Positions 20,158 through 34,207 are shown, counted from the first letter of the stretch. The stretch is DNA of 64,000 nt from Acinetobacter sp. CS-2 (GCF_016599715.1 NZ_CP067019.1:1-64000), one strand, 5' to 3'. Program-made: numbers and translations. The notes: generated by a model not told the origin, from the sequence alone.

Positions 20158-21234
20158 ATGATGGTTGCTTTTAGCCGAACTTTACAGACCATGTTAGAAA
20201 AAGGTCAAGGTACAGCGGCACGTACTTTAGATCGATTGCCCAGTTTTGCACAAAAATTTCTAGTTAAAATTTTAAGATATCCGCATCAATATCCTGAACT
20301 TGATCCCTTGGTGCAATGCATGATGGCAGCCCAGTTAAAACGGGGCAGTAGTGGTGGTTTGGTCAGTGAAGATATTATTCATGCCCGTAAAAGCTTTGAT
20401 TTGCAAATGCAGTCCATCAAAGCCAAGCCTACACCGGTGAAACAGGTGGAAGATCTACGTTTACCTTTACACAGCGGCACCATCTTTGCGCGACATTATC
20501 ATCCTGCACCCACTAAAAAATTGCCCATGGTGGTGTATTTTCATGGTGGCGGCTTTGTTGTAGGCAGTCTGGATTCGCATGATGAGGTCTGCCGTTTACT
20601 TGCCGTCCATGCCAAAGTGCAGGTTTTAAGTATTGACTATCCTTTAGCACCTGAAGCGAGTCCGAATCAACTGATTCAAAGCTGTGAAGATGCCTTGGCA
20701 TGGGTTTATCAAAACAGAAAGCAGCTGAAAATCTTAAAAAATAGAATTTCAGTGGCGGGGGATAGCGCTGGAGGGAATATCAGCACGGTAGTTGCACAAC
20801 GTACAGCTCATAAAGTGTATGCACCGCAAGCGCAATTACTGCTTTATCCGGCAGTCGATTTTAAAAGCCGTCATCCTTCATTTTATGCCTACAATGAAGG
20901 ACTGGTTTTAACCGGTAAAGATGTGGATTTTGTCACCCATTATTATGCAGATACGCATCAGGTTGAACTCGATGATCCGCTGATTTCACCGACCTATGGT
21001 CAGCATGACAAATTACCGCCTACGTTTGTGGTGACTGCAGGTCATGATGTATTACATGATGAAGGGGAAATTTATGCACATAAATTACGTCATCGTGGCG
21101 TAAAGGTGCATTATCAGGAATATAGCGATCAAGCGCATGGTTTTGTCAATCTCACACCCGTTTCTTATCGTGCTAAAAAGTATTTTATTGAAATCAGTAA
21201 AAACTATAGAAAGTTTTGGGATAAACACGCTTAA
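20158..21234 (+). CDS. Alpha/beta-hydrolase esterase of the hormone-sensitive lipase family
   Basis: A 358-residue cytoplasmic serine hydrolase acting on carboxylic esters. It shows the HSL-family oxyanion motif HGGG (129-132), the nucleophile motif GDSAG (201-205, Ser203), and likely acid and base residues Asp297 and His327 (AHGF). The N-terminal cap (about 1-100) is predicted helical, and there is no signal peptide. AAGGAAGG precedes the first of two adjacent ATG codons. The gene is convergent with the next and shares a terminator that contains a parS site. The natural substrate cannot be inferred. Confidence 0.88.
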   Translation: MMVAFSRTLQTMLEKGQGTAARTLDRLPSFAQKFLVKILRYPHQYPELDPLVQCMMAAQLKRGSSGGLVSEDIIHARKSFDLQMQSIKAKPTPVKQVEDLRLPLHSGTIFARHYHPAPTKKLPMVVYFHGGGFVVGSLDSHDEVCRLLAVHAKVQVLSIDYPLAPEASPNQLIQSCEDALAWVYQNRKQLKILKNRISVAGDSAGGNISTVVAQRTAHKVYAPQAQLLLYPAVDFKSRHPSFYAYNEGLVLTGKDVDFVTHYYADTHQVELDDPLISPTYGQHDKLPPTFVVTAGHDVLHDEGEIYAHKLRHRGVKVHYQEYSDQAHGFVNLTPVSYRAKKYFIEISKNYRKFWDKHA

Positions 21235-21263
21235 ATTTTTTGAGCTGGGTATTCATTTATAAT

Positions 21264-21297
21264 AAAGGTGTTTCACGTGAAACACCTTTATTTTTTC
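21264..21297. terminator. Intrinsic terminator containing parS site 2
   Basis: AAAGGTGTTTCACGTGAAACACCTTT (perfect 26-base palindrome, 21264-21289) is followed by ATTTTTT, giving a plus-strand terminator for the esterase. Its centre, 21269-21284, is the canonical parS sequence TGTTTCACGTGAAACA with no mismatch, so this one palindrome should serve both RNA termination and ParB binding. The last two bases overlap the stop region of the convergent gene. Confidence 0.85.
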
Positions 21298-21968
21298 TCG
21301 ATTTTAGCTTTAGGTAAGATGAGACTAAATTCTGGCACATAAAAGCTCTGTAAATAGCGGGCGTGAGAAAAATCGGGAAAAATGTTCTGGGTGTTTTTCC
21401 AGCTCGCCTGTTTTAATTTACTCAGTTTACCGCGAAATTGTAGTGTGAACTGATAGCGTAAACCTTGCCAGGCTTGATTGATCTTGAGCAGCCGTGCAGG
21501 TAAATGATGACTATTCACATAAAAAATCTGGCTATGTTTATATTTCTGCAAGCACAAACTCATTTCTTGTTGCTCAAAGCAGATATTGCAATACACCACA
21601 TCATCATGGATGAGCCATTCAAATTGGGCCAGCTGTTTTGGTATTCCCCAAAAATGTTGACCATTTAGCATAGAGGCTTTGGTAGAAACATAAATTTTCG
21701 GAATGGAAGACAAACGTCTTTTACTGATTAAAGGATGATCCAAGATCAGCAATTCATCATATGGGCCTACAGGAGAATCATGATAACGAACCAATATGAC
21801 CTGTACCACGCGTCCAATTGGAGAAGGAGCAATATAAAAAGTCCGATGCTGCGCAATAAATTTGGGCGTTAACCAGTAATTCAAAATAAAAGCATCACCC
21901 TGTAAATGCCAAGGTGGGTAAAGGGAAAAAGTAGTTGTATTTAATTCTTCGCTCATTGTAATGCTCAT
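21288..21968 (-). CDS. Acetoacetate decarboxylase-like protein
   Basis: A 226-residue soluble protein with features of the acetoacetate decarboxylase fold: PPWHLQGDAFILNYWL near the N-terminus, SPVGPYDELL (about 66-75), and TKASMLNGQHFWGIPK (about 96-111). In true decarboxylases the Schiff-base lysine lies in this last region; whether a given lysine here is equivalent needs an alignment, so catalysis is unproven. Two ATG codons (21968 and 21956) are possible, neither with a strong ribosome-binding site. It is convergent with the esterase. Confidence 0.72.
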   Translation of the reverse strand: MSITMSEELNTTTFSLYPPWHLQGDAFILNYWLTPKFIAQHRTFYIAPSPIGRVVQVILVRYHDSPVGPYDELLILDHPLISKRRLSSIPKIYVSTKASMLNGQHFWGIPKQLAQFEWLIHDDVVYCNICFEQQEMSLCLQKYKHSQIFYVNSHHLPARLLKINQAWQGLRYQFTLQFRGKLSKLKQASWKNTQNIFPDFSHARYLQSFYVPEFSLILPKAKIEKK

Positions 21969-22442
21969 TTTATATCAAAAAGAGAAGCTGTTATATTTAT
22001 ATTGAAAGATTAATATATAGATATTCACAATGACAACTTAACGTAGAAGAGTAAAGAAATGTTAAAAAAGGCCTTATTTGCTATTGGTACTGCATGTATG
22101 AGTTTGCAGGTGATGGCTGCAAATACCCTGGTAGAAATGAAAACCTCAATGGGAAATATTGAAATAGAGCTATTTAATGATAAAGCGCCTATTTCAGCAA
22201 AGAACTTTGAAAGCTATGTAAAAGATAACTTTTATAACGGCACCATTTTTCACCGGGTGATTCCTGGCTTCATGATTCAGGGGGGAGGAATGGATGCCAA
22301 CATGGTCGAGAAGAAGACCAAAGCCCCTATTCAAAATGAATCCTATAATGGCTTAAAGAACCTACGTGGCACATTGGCCATGGCACGAACCAATATGCCT
22401 AATTCAGCAACCAGCCAATTCTTTATTAATACAGTAGACAAT

Positions 22443-23391
22443 AGACTTCCGTCATAAATCAAAAAACGTACAATTTATTTGATCTTAAATTAATCAGCAA
22501 AATTATTTAATTCAAGAGATAATCCTTGGATGAAATTCAAAGATATTCAAAAATTATCAGACGTTAAGTTTCGTAGGCTTACCGGTGTTAGTTGGGCTAC
22601 ATTTAACCTCATGTTGGCCGAGCTAAATAAGCATTTACCTGGTCATATTGGTAAAGGACGACCGCATAAATTATCGTTGGAAGATCGTTTGCTCTTATGT
22701 ATAGAATATTGGAGAGAATATCGAACATTTTTCCATCTTGGTATGAGTTACGGTGTATCTGAAACGAGTGCAATTCGTATCACACGTGTTATTGAAGATA
22801 CCTTAATCCGTTCTGGAAAATTTAACTTGCCAAAACAACTTCCTAATCGAGATGAAGTGGATTGGGAAGTTGTTGTGATTGATGCAACTGAAATATTAGT
22901 TCAACGTCCAAAAAAAACAGAAGAAATGGTATAGCGGTAAAAAAAAGCGACATACCTTTAAATTTCAGCTATCTATGCACTATACAACAGGTGAAATACT
23001 GAGTGTATGTGGAAGTCATGGAAGCATGCATGATTTTAAAATATTTAAAAAAAGTATGAGGAAATTAAAATTTAAGCCCTTTTTTATCGTTGATAAGGGG
23101 TATTTAGGGATAAAGAAATTGGGTTTTGGATGCCTCATGCCATCTAAAGCAAAGAAAACTGAAAAACTAGATTCTGAATTAAAAAAGTTAAATAGAGAGA
23201 TTGGTCGTAGACGAATTCAAGTAGAGCATGTATTTGGAAGGATGAAATGTTTTAAGATTTTATCTTGTGTATATAGAAATCGTCGTAAAAGATTAAACCT
23301 GCGGTTTAATTTACTTGCTGGCATATACAATTTAGATTGGGTGAAAGATAAACAATTAAATTGATTGAAAAATGATTTATGAAGGAAGTCT
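22443..23391 (+). mobile_element. IS5-family insertion sequence
   Basis: A 949-bp element with 19-bp terminal inverted repeats beginning AGACTTCC and ending ATAAATCA; the two copies differ at one base. It is flanked by a 3-bp duplication, AAT at 22440-22442 and 23392-23394. It carries a DDE transposase in two overlapping frames. Short duplication and split frame suit the IS427-like group of the IS5 family. Removing it plus one AAT restores the cyclophilin frame exactly. Confidence 0.92.
22530..23364 (+). CDS. IS5-family DDE transposase in two frames
   Basis: The N-terminal frame (22530-22934, 134 residues) has a helix-turn-helix region and the first catalytic Asp in VVIDATE. The C-terminal frame (visible ATG at 22975, to 23364) has the second Asp in FIVDKGYLG and the Glu in IQVEHVFGRMK. 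They meet at a run of eight A residues (22910-22917). A shift of +1 (equivalent to losing one A) there joins QRPKK to QKKWYSGKKKRHT, the usual transposase sequence. Either slippage makes the full enzyme or a mutation has broken it; the sequence alone cannot tell. Confidence 0.8.
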
Positions 23392-23713
23392 AATGACTTT
23401 TTAAACAGAAGTCAGATGAATGCAGGTTATGCCGTGTTTGGTAAGGTTACGAAAGGCATGGATGTGGTCGATAAAATCACTCAAGTACCGACTGCAAACT
23501 TTGGAATGCATCAAAATGTACCAAAACAAGTGGTGAAAATTATCAGCGTGAACATTAAAGCAGCAGAGGTGAAAAATTAAGAAAAAATAAAGCAGAAATA
23601 TTTTATTCATATTTTTGCTTTAAAATTATATGTTTATATTGGAATTAGAATAAAAATGAACCAACTTAGTGCATAAAAATACAACACTCAATAAAACAAT
23701 CAGTTAAAAGCAC

Positions 23714-23741
23714 TTGCATGGGTAAGAAATTGCCCTATAAT
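23714..23741 (+). promoter_or_regulatory. rRNA operon promoter
   Basis: TTGCAT, a 16-base spacer and a perfect TATAAT, followed by a GC-rich discriminator (GGGCTCATCCCGACGCG), about 270 bases before 16S. This is the pattern of a strong, growth-rate-controlled rrn promoter. The rest of 23742-24008 is leader with no gene. Confidence 0.8.
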
Positions 23742-24008
23742 GGGCTCATCCCGACGCGATACAGCAAACGAACTTAGCTGAACAGGTTAAGTTGTTAAAT
23801 GTTTATTGCGTTATATTTTCTACTGACGAGGTAGGGAATAGATCATTAAGAGATTATGAAGAACAACTTGTGTGGATTTTTACTGGTTGATTGATCGAAA
23901 TTATTTTCATTGATTGATGGTAGAAATTACTCGAAGTTTATTTGAGAAATATTTGTCAGAAAATTGATGAGCCAGATTTGGTGTTTTGAATAAAGCACTA
24001 TTGATTTT

Positions 24009-25546
<1,538 letters not shown>

Positions 25547-25607
25547 ACGAAAGATTGACGATCGGTAAGAATCCACAACAAGTTGTTCTTCATGACGATG
25601 TATCTGA

Positions 25608-25684
<77 letters not shown>

Positions 25685-25732
25685 CTACTGACGAAGTACG
25701 GAAAATCAGAAACATTGACTTATTGATAAGCT

Positions 25733-25808
25733 GGGGACTTAGCTTAGTTGGTAGAGCGCCTGCTTTGCACGCAGGAGGTCAGGAGTTCGACTCTCCTAGT
25801 CTCCACCA
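25733..25808 (+). tRNA. tRNA-Ala (TGC)
   Basis: A 76-base cloverleaf, second in the rrn spacer. The acceptor stem GGGGACT pairs with AGTCTCC with wobble, CCA is encoded, and the anticodon TGC lies in loop TTTGCAC at 25766-25768. Confidence 0.98.
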
Positions 25809-26208
25809 TGTATCTTCGGATGCATAATAAGCAAACGGTTAGATAGCTTATAGAGCTTAGTAAGAAAGCGGCGTATAATGCGCGGCATTGTTATTAACCT
25901 CTGTGATTTATCACAGTTTCTCGATCTGACGAAGACGAGAAAAATCATTAACAGAATATATTTGAGTTGAAATAAATTGTTCATACTCGTTTTAAAATCG
26001 ACATTAGCAGTCATTTATGACTGGTTGATGAAGATTAAGAAATGAGTTACTAGCGATTAAACTGAATCAAGCGTTTTGGTATATGAATCTAATTGAAGCT
26101 GTACAGTGCTTAAGTGCACAAACGCCAACTGTAAGAAAGTGATGAGAAATCATCATAATCTGTTGCTTATCCTACTTGTAGGGATAAACGACTGTTTGGG
26201 GTTGTATA

Positions 26209-29100
<2,892 letters not shown>

Positions 29101-29276
29101 ACAACACCCAAACAGTTGTTGTATAAAGCATCAATTAATTCGATATTAAGCAAAACAGCTTGATTTAGTGAACGCTAAAGAACAAAATATGACAGCTCAG
29201 ATATACCTGTTAATGAATTCTATTTGACCAAGCATTGGCATATAAATAAGACCAAACGCAAAGTCATAAACAGTTG

Positions 29277-29392
29277 TGCTGGCGACCATAGCAAGAGTGA
29301 ACCACCTGATCCCTTCCCGAACTCAGAAGTGAAACCTCTTAGCGCTGATGGTAGTGTGGGATTACCCATGTGAGAGTAAGTCATCGCCAGCT
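29277..29392 (+). rRNA. 5S ribosomal RNA
   Basis: About 116 bases. TGCTGGCGACCATAGC at the 5' end pairs with the 3' GTCATCGCCAGC. The conserved CCCGAACTCAGAAGTGAAAC block is present. It ends the rrn operon. Confidence 0.97.
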
Positions 29393-29401
29393 CATTATTC
29401 G

Positions 29402-29436
29402 AAAACACCCTCAGTCAAACGACTGGGGGTGTTTCT
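29402..29436 (+). terminator. rRNA operon terminator
   Basis: AAACACCCTCAGTC-AAAC-GACTGGGGGTGTTT, a 14-bp stem with one wobble pair, then CTTTAT, directly after 5S. Confidence 0.92.
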
Positions 29437-29528
29437 TTATGTGAGGAAAAAAGGAAATTTAAAAATGAAGAATAAAAGATGTATGCTTTATTACGTGTAT
29501 AGTTCTTTAAACGTTATTACGCAGACAT

Positions 29529-29562
29529 AAAAAAGCTCCGACATCCTGTCGAGACTTTTTCG
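29529..29562. terminator. Second hairpin downstream of rrn
   Basis: AAAAAGCTCCGACA and TGTCGAGACTTTTT form an imperfect stem with A- and T-runs on either side. It probably backs up the rrn terminator or stops the minus-strand outer membrane gene. Nothing else is seen between 29437 and 29736. Confidence 0.55.
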
Positions 29563-29736
29563 TATGGGTTAAACATATCACTCCTGATCTACCTCAGCAT
29601 CCTGCTGTTTTGTACTTTTATTCTTGTTGTTTTAGAAACATCCTGTTTCGGTATGGGTTAACTATAATTTGAACGCTGCCGCATGCCTAGCCTTCATTTT
29701 CTGCAGTCCATGTACGCGAAAGCATACAGTAGTGCT

Positions 29737-30429
29737 TTAAAAATATGCTTCTATGCCCAGATAAGGGCCTTTAAATTTGAGTTTGGTTTCTGCATTTGAA
29801 CTTTCTTCCAGCTGAATGTCTAAAATGCGATACCCAACTCTGGCACCTACGTCAACCAAGAGGTTATCGATGAAGTTATATTTGAGTTCTGCTTGAGCAT
29901 CGCTAATTTGTTCATCATTCAGTGCAGCAAAACTGGCTTCAGCTCGAGCACTTAAGCCGGTAAAGGGCAGGTTTACCCCGGCCTGGGCATATAGTATCGG
30001 TAACGTACTACTCACATCTAAAGTGTCAGTATAGTTTTGCAGAATATCTCCACTTAAACGCTTGGCTCCAAAGCCGACATCGGCATCGACAATATTGTCC
30101 AGTATTTCGTAATAGAGAATGAAATCTGTATAAGTGAGGTCGACCTGATGGCTTTTTACACCTTCAAAACTTTGATCGCTATCAGCCTGTAAATGGCTAT
30201 GTTTAATTTTTGCATTGGGTAAAAATGGCACCGGATGTTCTAGTGCAACCGAGAATGACAGCGCATGATCATCTTCAAGTTGTGCTTGTGGAAGCGAAGA
30301 TGCCGGTTGGGTTACATCGGTGCTGTAGTACCAGTAATCAATATTGCCTTTAACCGCAATAACATCGGCTTGGGTGGAGCTGAATGCGCCCAGTCCAAGG
30401 GCTAAGCAAAGAATTTTGAATGATTGCAT
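29737..30429 (-). CDS. Outer membrane beta-barrel protein (TIGR04219-like)
   Basis: A 230-residue exported protein. The signal peptide (about 1-21, ending TQA) is followed by alternating amphipathic strands, and the C-terminus GPYLGIEAYF ends in phenylalanine, the outer membrane insertion signature. The VKGNIDYWYYSTDVT start and size match the small barrel family known as TIGR04219, whose role is unknown. Upstream lies a 616-base gene-free region; the gene ends toward the rrn terminator. Confidence 0.75.
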   Translation of the reverse strand: MQSFKILCLALGLGAFSSTQADVIAVKGNIDYWYYSTDVTQPASSLPQAQLEDDHALSFSVALEHPVPFLPNAKIKHSHLQADSDQSFEGVKSHQVDLTYTDFILYYEILDNIVDADVGFGAKRLSGDILQNYTDTLDVSSTLPILYAQAGVNLPFTGLSARAEASFAALNDEQISDAQAELKYNFIDNLLVDVGARVGYRILDIQLEESSNAETKLKFKGPYLGIEAYF

Positions 30430-31045
30430 AAGAATCCTGAAGTAATGTGAACTGTTATTTTTGGAAAATCTTTTTCTGACTAAAATGGAGTTAATAGAGA
30501 CTCAACTCAGCGCATCATATAGGGAATGATAAAAAATTGCATTGTTGTTATTCCTCCAAATTACAGGAAATTTACCGGTCATAATTAGCACACTACTTGA
30601 AAAAGCCATGCTGCATTTAATTTTTAAAGCATTATCACACAACCATAAATAAGTAGATTGAAGCATCTTAAGATAACTTCAGGTTTTTATATGTAATTTA
30701 TGTATTCCCAAAAGTTTATTATTCAATAATAAAGAGAGATTAAAAATAAGCCGATTAAATGAGCATTCAAACTCAACAGATTATAAAAATGAAATGTTTG
30801 GTAAATAAATTACAGAAAATTTTTATAAAAGTGAGTATTGTTAAGTTCATATAAAGGATGGGTATTGATCAACATTTTTAAGCAAAATTTGATCCTTACT
30901 GATCTGTTTGCAATTTAGAATACTGCACCCAAAAGGTGACCTCTAAATCAGACACAAGAATTATTTTTGAATGGTACTTTTTTTTGCTTGCGATATAAAC
31001 CCGATAACAAGCAGCAACTGAAGATACCGAAGGTTTAGGTGTTGT
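30430..31045. other. Long divergent intergenic region
   Basis: About 616 AT-rich bases between the outer membrane gene and the symporter gene. I see no coding frame or RNA gene. It contains a perfect AT-only palindrome, TTTATTATT-C-AATAATAAA at 30715-30733, which could be an operator or a weak hairpin, and must hold the promoters of both flanking genes. Confidence 0.5.
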
Positions 31046-32524
31046 ATGACAGATTCTCGTGAAAACTGGACCTCACGATCCGGCTTTATTATTGCCGCTA
31101 TCGGATCGGCGGTCGGTTTAGGTAATATTTGGCGCTTTCCATACGTTGCCTATGAAAATGGCGGTGGTGCGTTTCTTATCCCTTATTTGATTGCTTTAAT
31201 TACTGCGGGTTTACCGCTGTTATTTCTGGACTATGCAGTCGGACATCGTAGCAGTGGCTCGCCTCCGAAAGCATACCGTAAATTATTCCGGGGAGGCGAA
31301 ACCCTGGGATGGTGGCAAGTCAGTGTCTGTATCATTATTGGCTTGTATTATGCCAGTGTTTTAACCTGGGCAGGCAGTTACGTTTATTTCTCGATTGGTC
31401 AAATGTGGGGCAGCGACCCGGAAGGGTTCTTCTTTAAAACCTATTTGCAGACTTCAGAGGCAACCGGTTTTGACCCGCGTTTTGTCAGTCATATTTTTTG
31501 GCCATTGGCTGGAATTTGGGTACTGACCTTAATCATTTTATATGGTGGGGTGAAAAAAGGCGTTGAGCTTTCCAACAAGATTTTCATGCCATTACTGTTT
31601 GTTTTATTTACCCTGTTAGTGATTCAATCCCTGCGTTTGCCGGGTGCAGTGGAAGGCTTGAATGCCTTCTTTACCCCAAACTGGGCAGCCATGATGGACT
31701 ATAAAGTCTGGCTGGCGGCGTATGGCCATACCTTCTTCTCTCTATCTGTCGGTTTCGGGATCATGGTGACCTACGCTTCTTATCTGAAGCCGAAAACCAA
31801 TTTAACCGGTTCAGGTTTAATTGTGGGCTTTGCCAATGCTTCAACTGAAATTTTAGCAGGTATTGGGATTTTCTCAGCGCTGGGCTTTATGGCGTATAGC
31901 TCAAACAGCAATGTACAGGATGTGGTGAGTGGCGGTATCGGGCTGGCCTTTATTGCTTTCCCTAAAATCATTTCCAGCCTGGGTGCTGGTGCGGATTTAT
32001 TTGGTATCCTGTTTTTTACCTCATTGTTTGTTGCTGGTATTTCATCGATGGTCAGTATTTTGGAAGTTCCAATTTCTGCCATGATGGACAAGCTGAAATG
32101 GGGCCGTAAGAAAGCTGTTACTATTGTTGGTGGCGGTAGTGCTTTGGTTTCTATCGTTTTATTCTCCAGTGTCAATTCGATTAAACTGGTGGATATCATT
32201 GACCATTTCATCAATAACATCGGTATTATTGGTGGTGCATTAATTTCAATTATCAGCATTGCCTGGTTTAAGCGTTCAGCTTTGCTTGAGATCCGGAATC
32301 ACGTTAATGCCATTTCAACCGTGCATTTAGGCAAAGGCTGGGATTTTACCCTAACGGTCATTACCTCGTTGATTTTATTGATTACATTGGCCATGACCAT
32401 TTATAACTTGTTATTAAAAGGCTATGGTGACTATAGTATCAGTATGCAGTGGCTGTTTGGCTGGGGCTGTGTGATTTTCTGTGCTGTGGTGGCGTTTGTT
32501 TTAGCCAGAATGAAAGATCGCTAG
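31046..32524 (+). CDS. Sodium-dependent NSS-family amino acid symporter
   Basis: A 492-residue inner membrane protein of the neurotransmitter:sodium symporter family (SLC6/LeuT fold), which moves amino acids or related compounds with sodium. The first helix carries the family motif GSAVGLGNIWRFPY with the unwound glycine segment that binds sodium and substrate. About 11-12 hydrophobic segments follow. Directly downstream is a 47-residue single-span protein of the MetS type, so by analogy with methionine/alanine importers the substrate may be a neutral amino acid; this is an inference. Confidence 0.9.
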   Translation: MTDSRENWTSRSGFIIAAIGSAVGLGNIWRFPYVAYENGGGAFLIPYLIALITAGLPLLFLDYAVGHRSSGSPPKAYRKLFRGGETLGWWQVSVCIIIGLYYASVLTWAGSYVYFSIGQMWGSDPEGFFFKTYLQTSEATGFDPRFVSHIFWPLAGIWVLTLIILYGGVKKGVELSNKIFMPLLFVLFTLLVIQSLRLPGAVEGLNAFFTPNWAAMMDYKVWLAAYGHTFFSLSVGFGIMVTYASYLKPKTNLTGSGLIVGFANASTEILAGIGIFSALGFMAYSSNSNVQDVVSGGIGLAFIAFPKIISSLGAGADLFGILFFTSLFVAGISSMVSILEVPISAMMDKLKWGRKKAVTIVGGGSALVSIVLFSSVNSIKLVDIIDHFINNIGIIGGALISIISIAWFKRSALLEIRNHVNAISTVHLGKGWDFTLTVITSLILLITLAMTIYNLLLKGYGDYSISMQWLFGWGCVIFCAVVAFVLARMKDR

Positions 32525-32534
32525 GAGAATAAAC

Positions 32535-32678
32535 ATGAATACTTCAGCAATTGTCATGATGATTATCTCGATGCTGTTTTTATGGGGCGGATTGGTGTTA
32601 TCTATTCTACACTTGATGAAACATCCGGAAGAACTGGATGAGGTGCTGGAAGAAGTGAAAGACCAGCATACGCTTTAA
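32535..32678 (+). CDS. MetS-like small subunit of the NSS transporter
   Basis: A 47-residue protein, MNTSAIVMMIISMLFLWGG at the start, with a single membrane helix (about 5-27), then a short acidic cytoplasmic tail (HPEELDEVLEEVKDQ). It starts 10 bases after the symporter stop with TAGGAGAAT as ribosome-binding site. Small single-span proteins of this type accompany NSS transporters of the methionine/alanine importer group and are needed for their activity. Confidence 0.85.
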   Translation: MNTSAIVMMIISMLFLWGGLVLSILHLMKHPEELDEVLEEVKDQHTL

Positions 32679-32713
32679 ATCCGTAAATACTTCAGTTCAT
32701 ACTGTTGCAAAAG

Positions 32714-32747
32714 AAAGCCATTATCATTGATGATAATGGCTTTTTGT
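32714..32747 (+). terminator. Intrinsic terminator after the NSS operon
   Basis: AAGCCATTATCA-TTGA-TGATAATGGCTT, a perfect 12-bp stem followed by TTT, 36 bases after the small subunit. Confidence 0.88.
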
Positions 32748-32856
32748 TTCTTGAATACTTGTGTCTTGAATGGAGCATGCTGTTGCCCAACCTTGTGCTA
32801 CCGCAAGTCTGGGTCGCATTTGCACCGATCTTTCTGGCAGGAGAGGGCATCCTAAT

Positions 32857-32889
32857 AAAAAAGGAGGGTTTTTGCTCCCTCCTTTTTTA
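32857..32889 (-). terminator. Terminator of the fmt-rsmB operon
   Basis: AAAAAAGGAGGG and CCCTCCTTTTTT form a perfect stem with an 8-base loop, ending 11 bases from the rsmB stop codon. On the minus strand it is followed by T-rich sequence; it may work in both directions. Confidence 0.85.
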
Positions 32890-32899
32890 AGTATATGGC

Positions 32900-34207
32900 T
32901 TAAGCTATTTTCTGGATACGGCAATAGAAGAAGCCATCGCCACGGCCCACTTGTGGCAGCAATTGGCGACCGTGAATTTGTTCAATGCCCCAGTCGGCTT
33001 CAATTTTGATTTCTTTGGCATCTGGATGGGTAGCAAAGAACTCGACCATTTGCTGTTCATTTTCTGCTTTTAAAATCGAGCAGGTGATGTAAAGTAAGGT
33101 GCCACCGACTTTTAGTTGCTGCCACATGTTGTCCAAAATCTGTTTTTGCAGTTGGACTGTTTTGGCAATATCAGTTGATTGACGCAGTAAACGGATGTCT
33201 GGATGACGGCGCATCACCCCAATCGCTGAACACGGTGCATCTAAAACAATGCAATCAGCTGGTTCAGGTGCTGTCCAGGTTACGGCATCTGCGCTGACAA
33301 TTTCGACATGTTTGCCATCGAGAACCAAACGCTCCAGGTTTTCAGAAACACGTTTTAAGCGCTTTTCATCCTGATCAAGGGCAATCAGTTTTTTCGGCTG
33401 ATATTTCTCTAAAATGTGCGCAGTTTTACCGCCTGGTGCCGCGCAGGCATCAATCACGATTTTGCCATTCAAGTTCGGCAATAAAGTAGCGCACAGCTGG
33501 GCATGTTCATCCTGTACCGAGAAACCGCCAGCTTCAAAACCTGGCAGGCTTGGAATATGCAGGCTTTCATCCATGACAATACCGACTTCGGAAATTTCGC
33601 AGCGATGTGCATCGATGCCTTCATCTTCAAGAATGTCGAGATATTCGTCACGGCTGACCTGGCGTGTGTTAACGCGTAAAGTCAGTGGTGCAACCTGTTT
33701 CAGCTCATAGCTAAGTTGAGCAAACTGTTCGCCCCAGTCTTTTTTCAGACGTTTAGACAACCAGCTTGGTAAATTCGTCGCTTGTTCAAGCACGTCATAG
33801 AACTGCTCAGTTTCACGGGTGGCACGACGTAAAATCGCATTCACTACGCCACTTAAGCTTTCCATTCCCAATTGTTTGGTCGCTTCAACGGTTTCTGAAA
33901 TGGCCGCATGGGCAGCCACGTGGGTGCACAGCAATTGGTATAAACCAAGGTACAAACAAGTTTCAACCACTTGATTATCCAGTGGTTTAGAGAGTAATGG
34001 TAAAGTCAGTTGTTTCAATGCATGCCATTGACGTAAACAACCCAGTACCAATTCATGGAACAAAGCACGGTCTTTGTCTGACACGATGTTCATTTGCTGC
34101 GCCAGCACAGATTGCAGCGATTGACCATTTTGGACAGCCAATAACGTCTTCACCACCTGAGCACGTAAATTAAGGTTTTTGGCTGAGGCGTTGGGAGATT
34201 GCTTCAT
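32900..34207 (-). CDS. rsmB: 16S rRNA m5C967 methyltransferase RsmB
   Basis: SAM-dependent methyltransferase modifying C967 of 16S rRNA. The 435 residues comprise an N-terminal NusB-like helical domain (about 1-140) and a Rossmann methyltransferase domain with DACAAPGGKTAHIL for SAM binding, DAPCSAIGV, and the catalytic-cysteine motif TCSILKAENEQ. Its ATG overlaps the fmt stop codon by one base (TAATG), so the two are translationally coupled. Confidence 0.95.
   Translation of the reverse strand: MKQSPNASAKNLNLRAQVVKTLLAVQNGQSLQSVLAQQMNIVSDKDRALFHELVLGCLRQWHALKQLTLPLLSKPLDNQVVETCLYLGLYQLLCTHVAAHAAISETVEATKQLGMESLSGVVNAILRRATRETEQFYDVLEQATNLPSWLSKRLKKDWGEQFAQLSYELKQVAPLTLRVNTRQVSRDEYLDILEDEGIDAHRCEISEVGIVMDESLHIPSLPGFEAGGFSVQDEHAQLCATLLPNLNGKIVIDACAAPGGKTAHILEKYQPKKLIALDQDEKRLKRVSENLERLVLDGKHVEIVSADAVTWTAPEPADCIVLDAPCSAIGVMRRHPDIRLLRQSTDIAKTVQLQKQILDNMWQQLKVGGTLLYITCSILKAENEQQMVEFFATHPDAKEIKIEADWGIEQIHGRQLLPQVGRGDGFFYCRIQKIA

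Larger units (their letters stand above)
22059..23580 (+). pseudogene. Periplasmic cyclophilin (peptidyl-prolyl isomerase), split by an IS
   Basis: Cyclophilin-type peptidyl-prolyl cis-trans isomerase with a signal peptide (1-20, ending VMA). The coding sequence runs 22059-22442 and resumes at 23395-23580 after a 949-bp IS and one copy of the AAT duplication. Joined, it encodes 189 residues with the cyclophilin core [32 protein letters not shown] and the restored [21 protein letters not shown]. In the present sequence translation stops 5 codons inside the IS, after 132 residues, removing part of the barrel. The gene is probably inactive but easily restored by precise excision. Confidence 0.93.
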
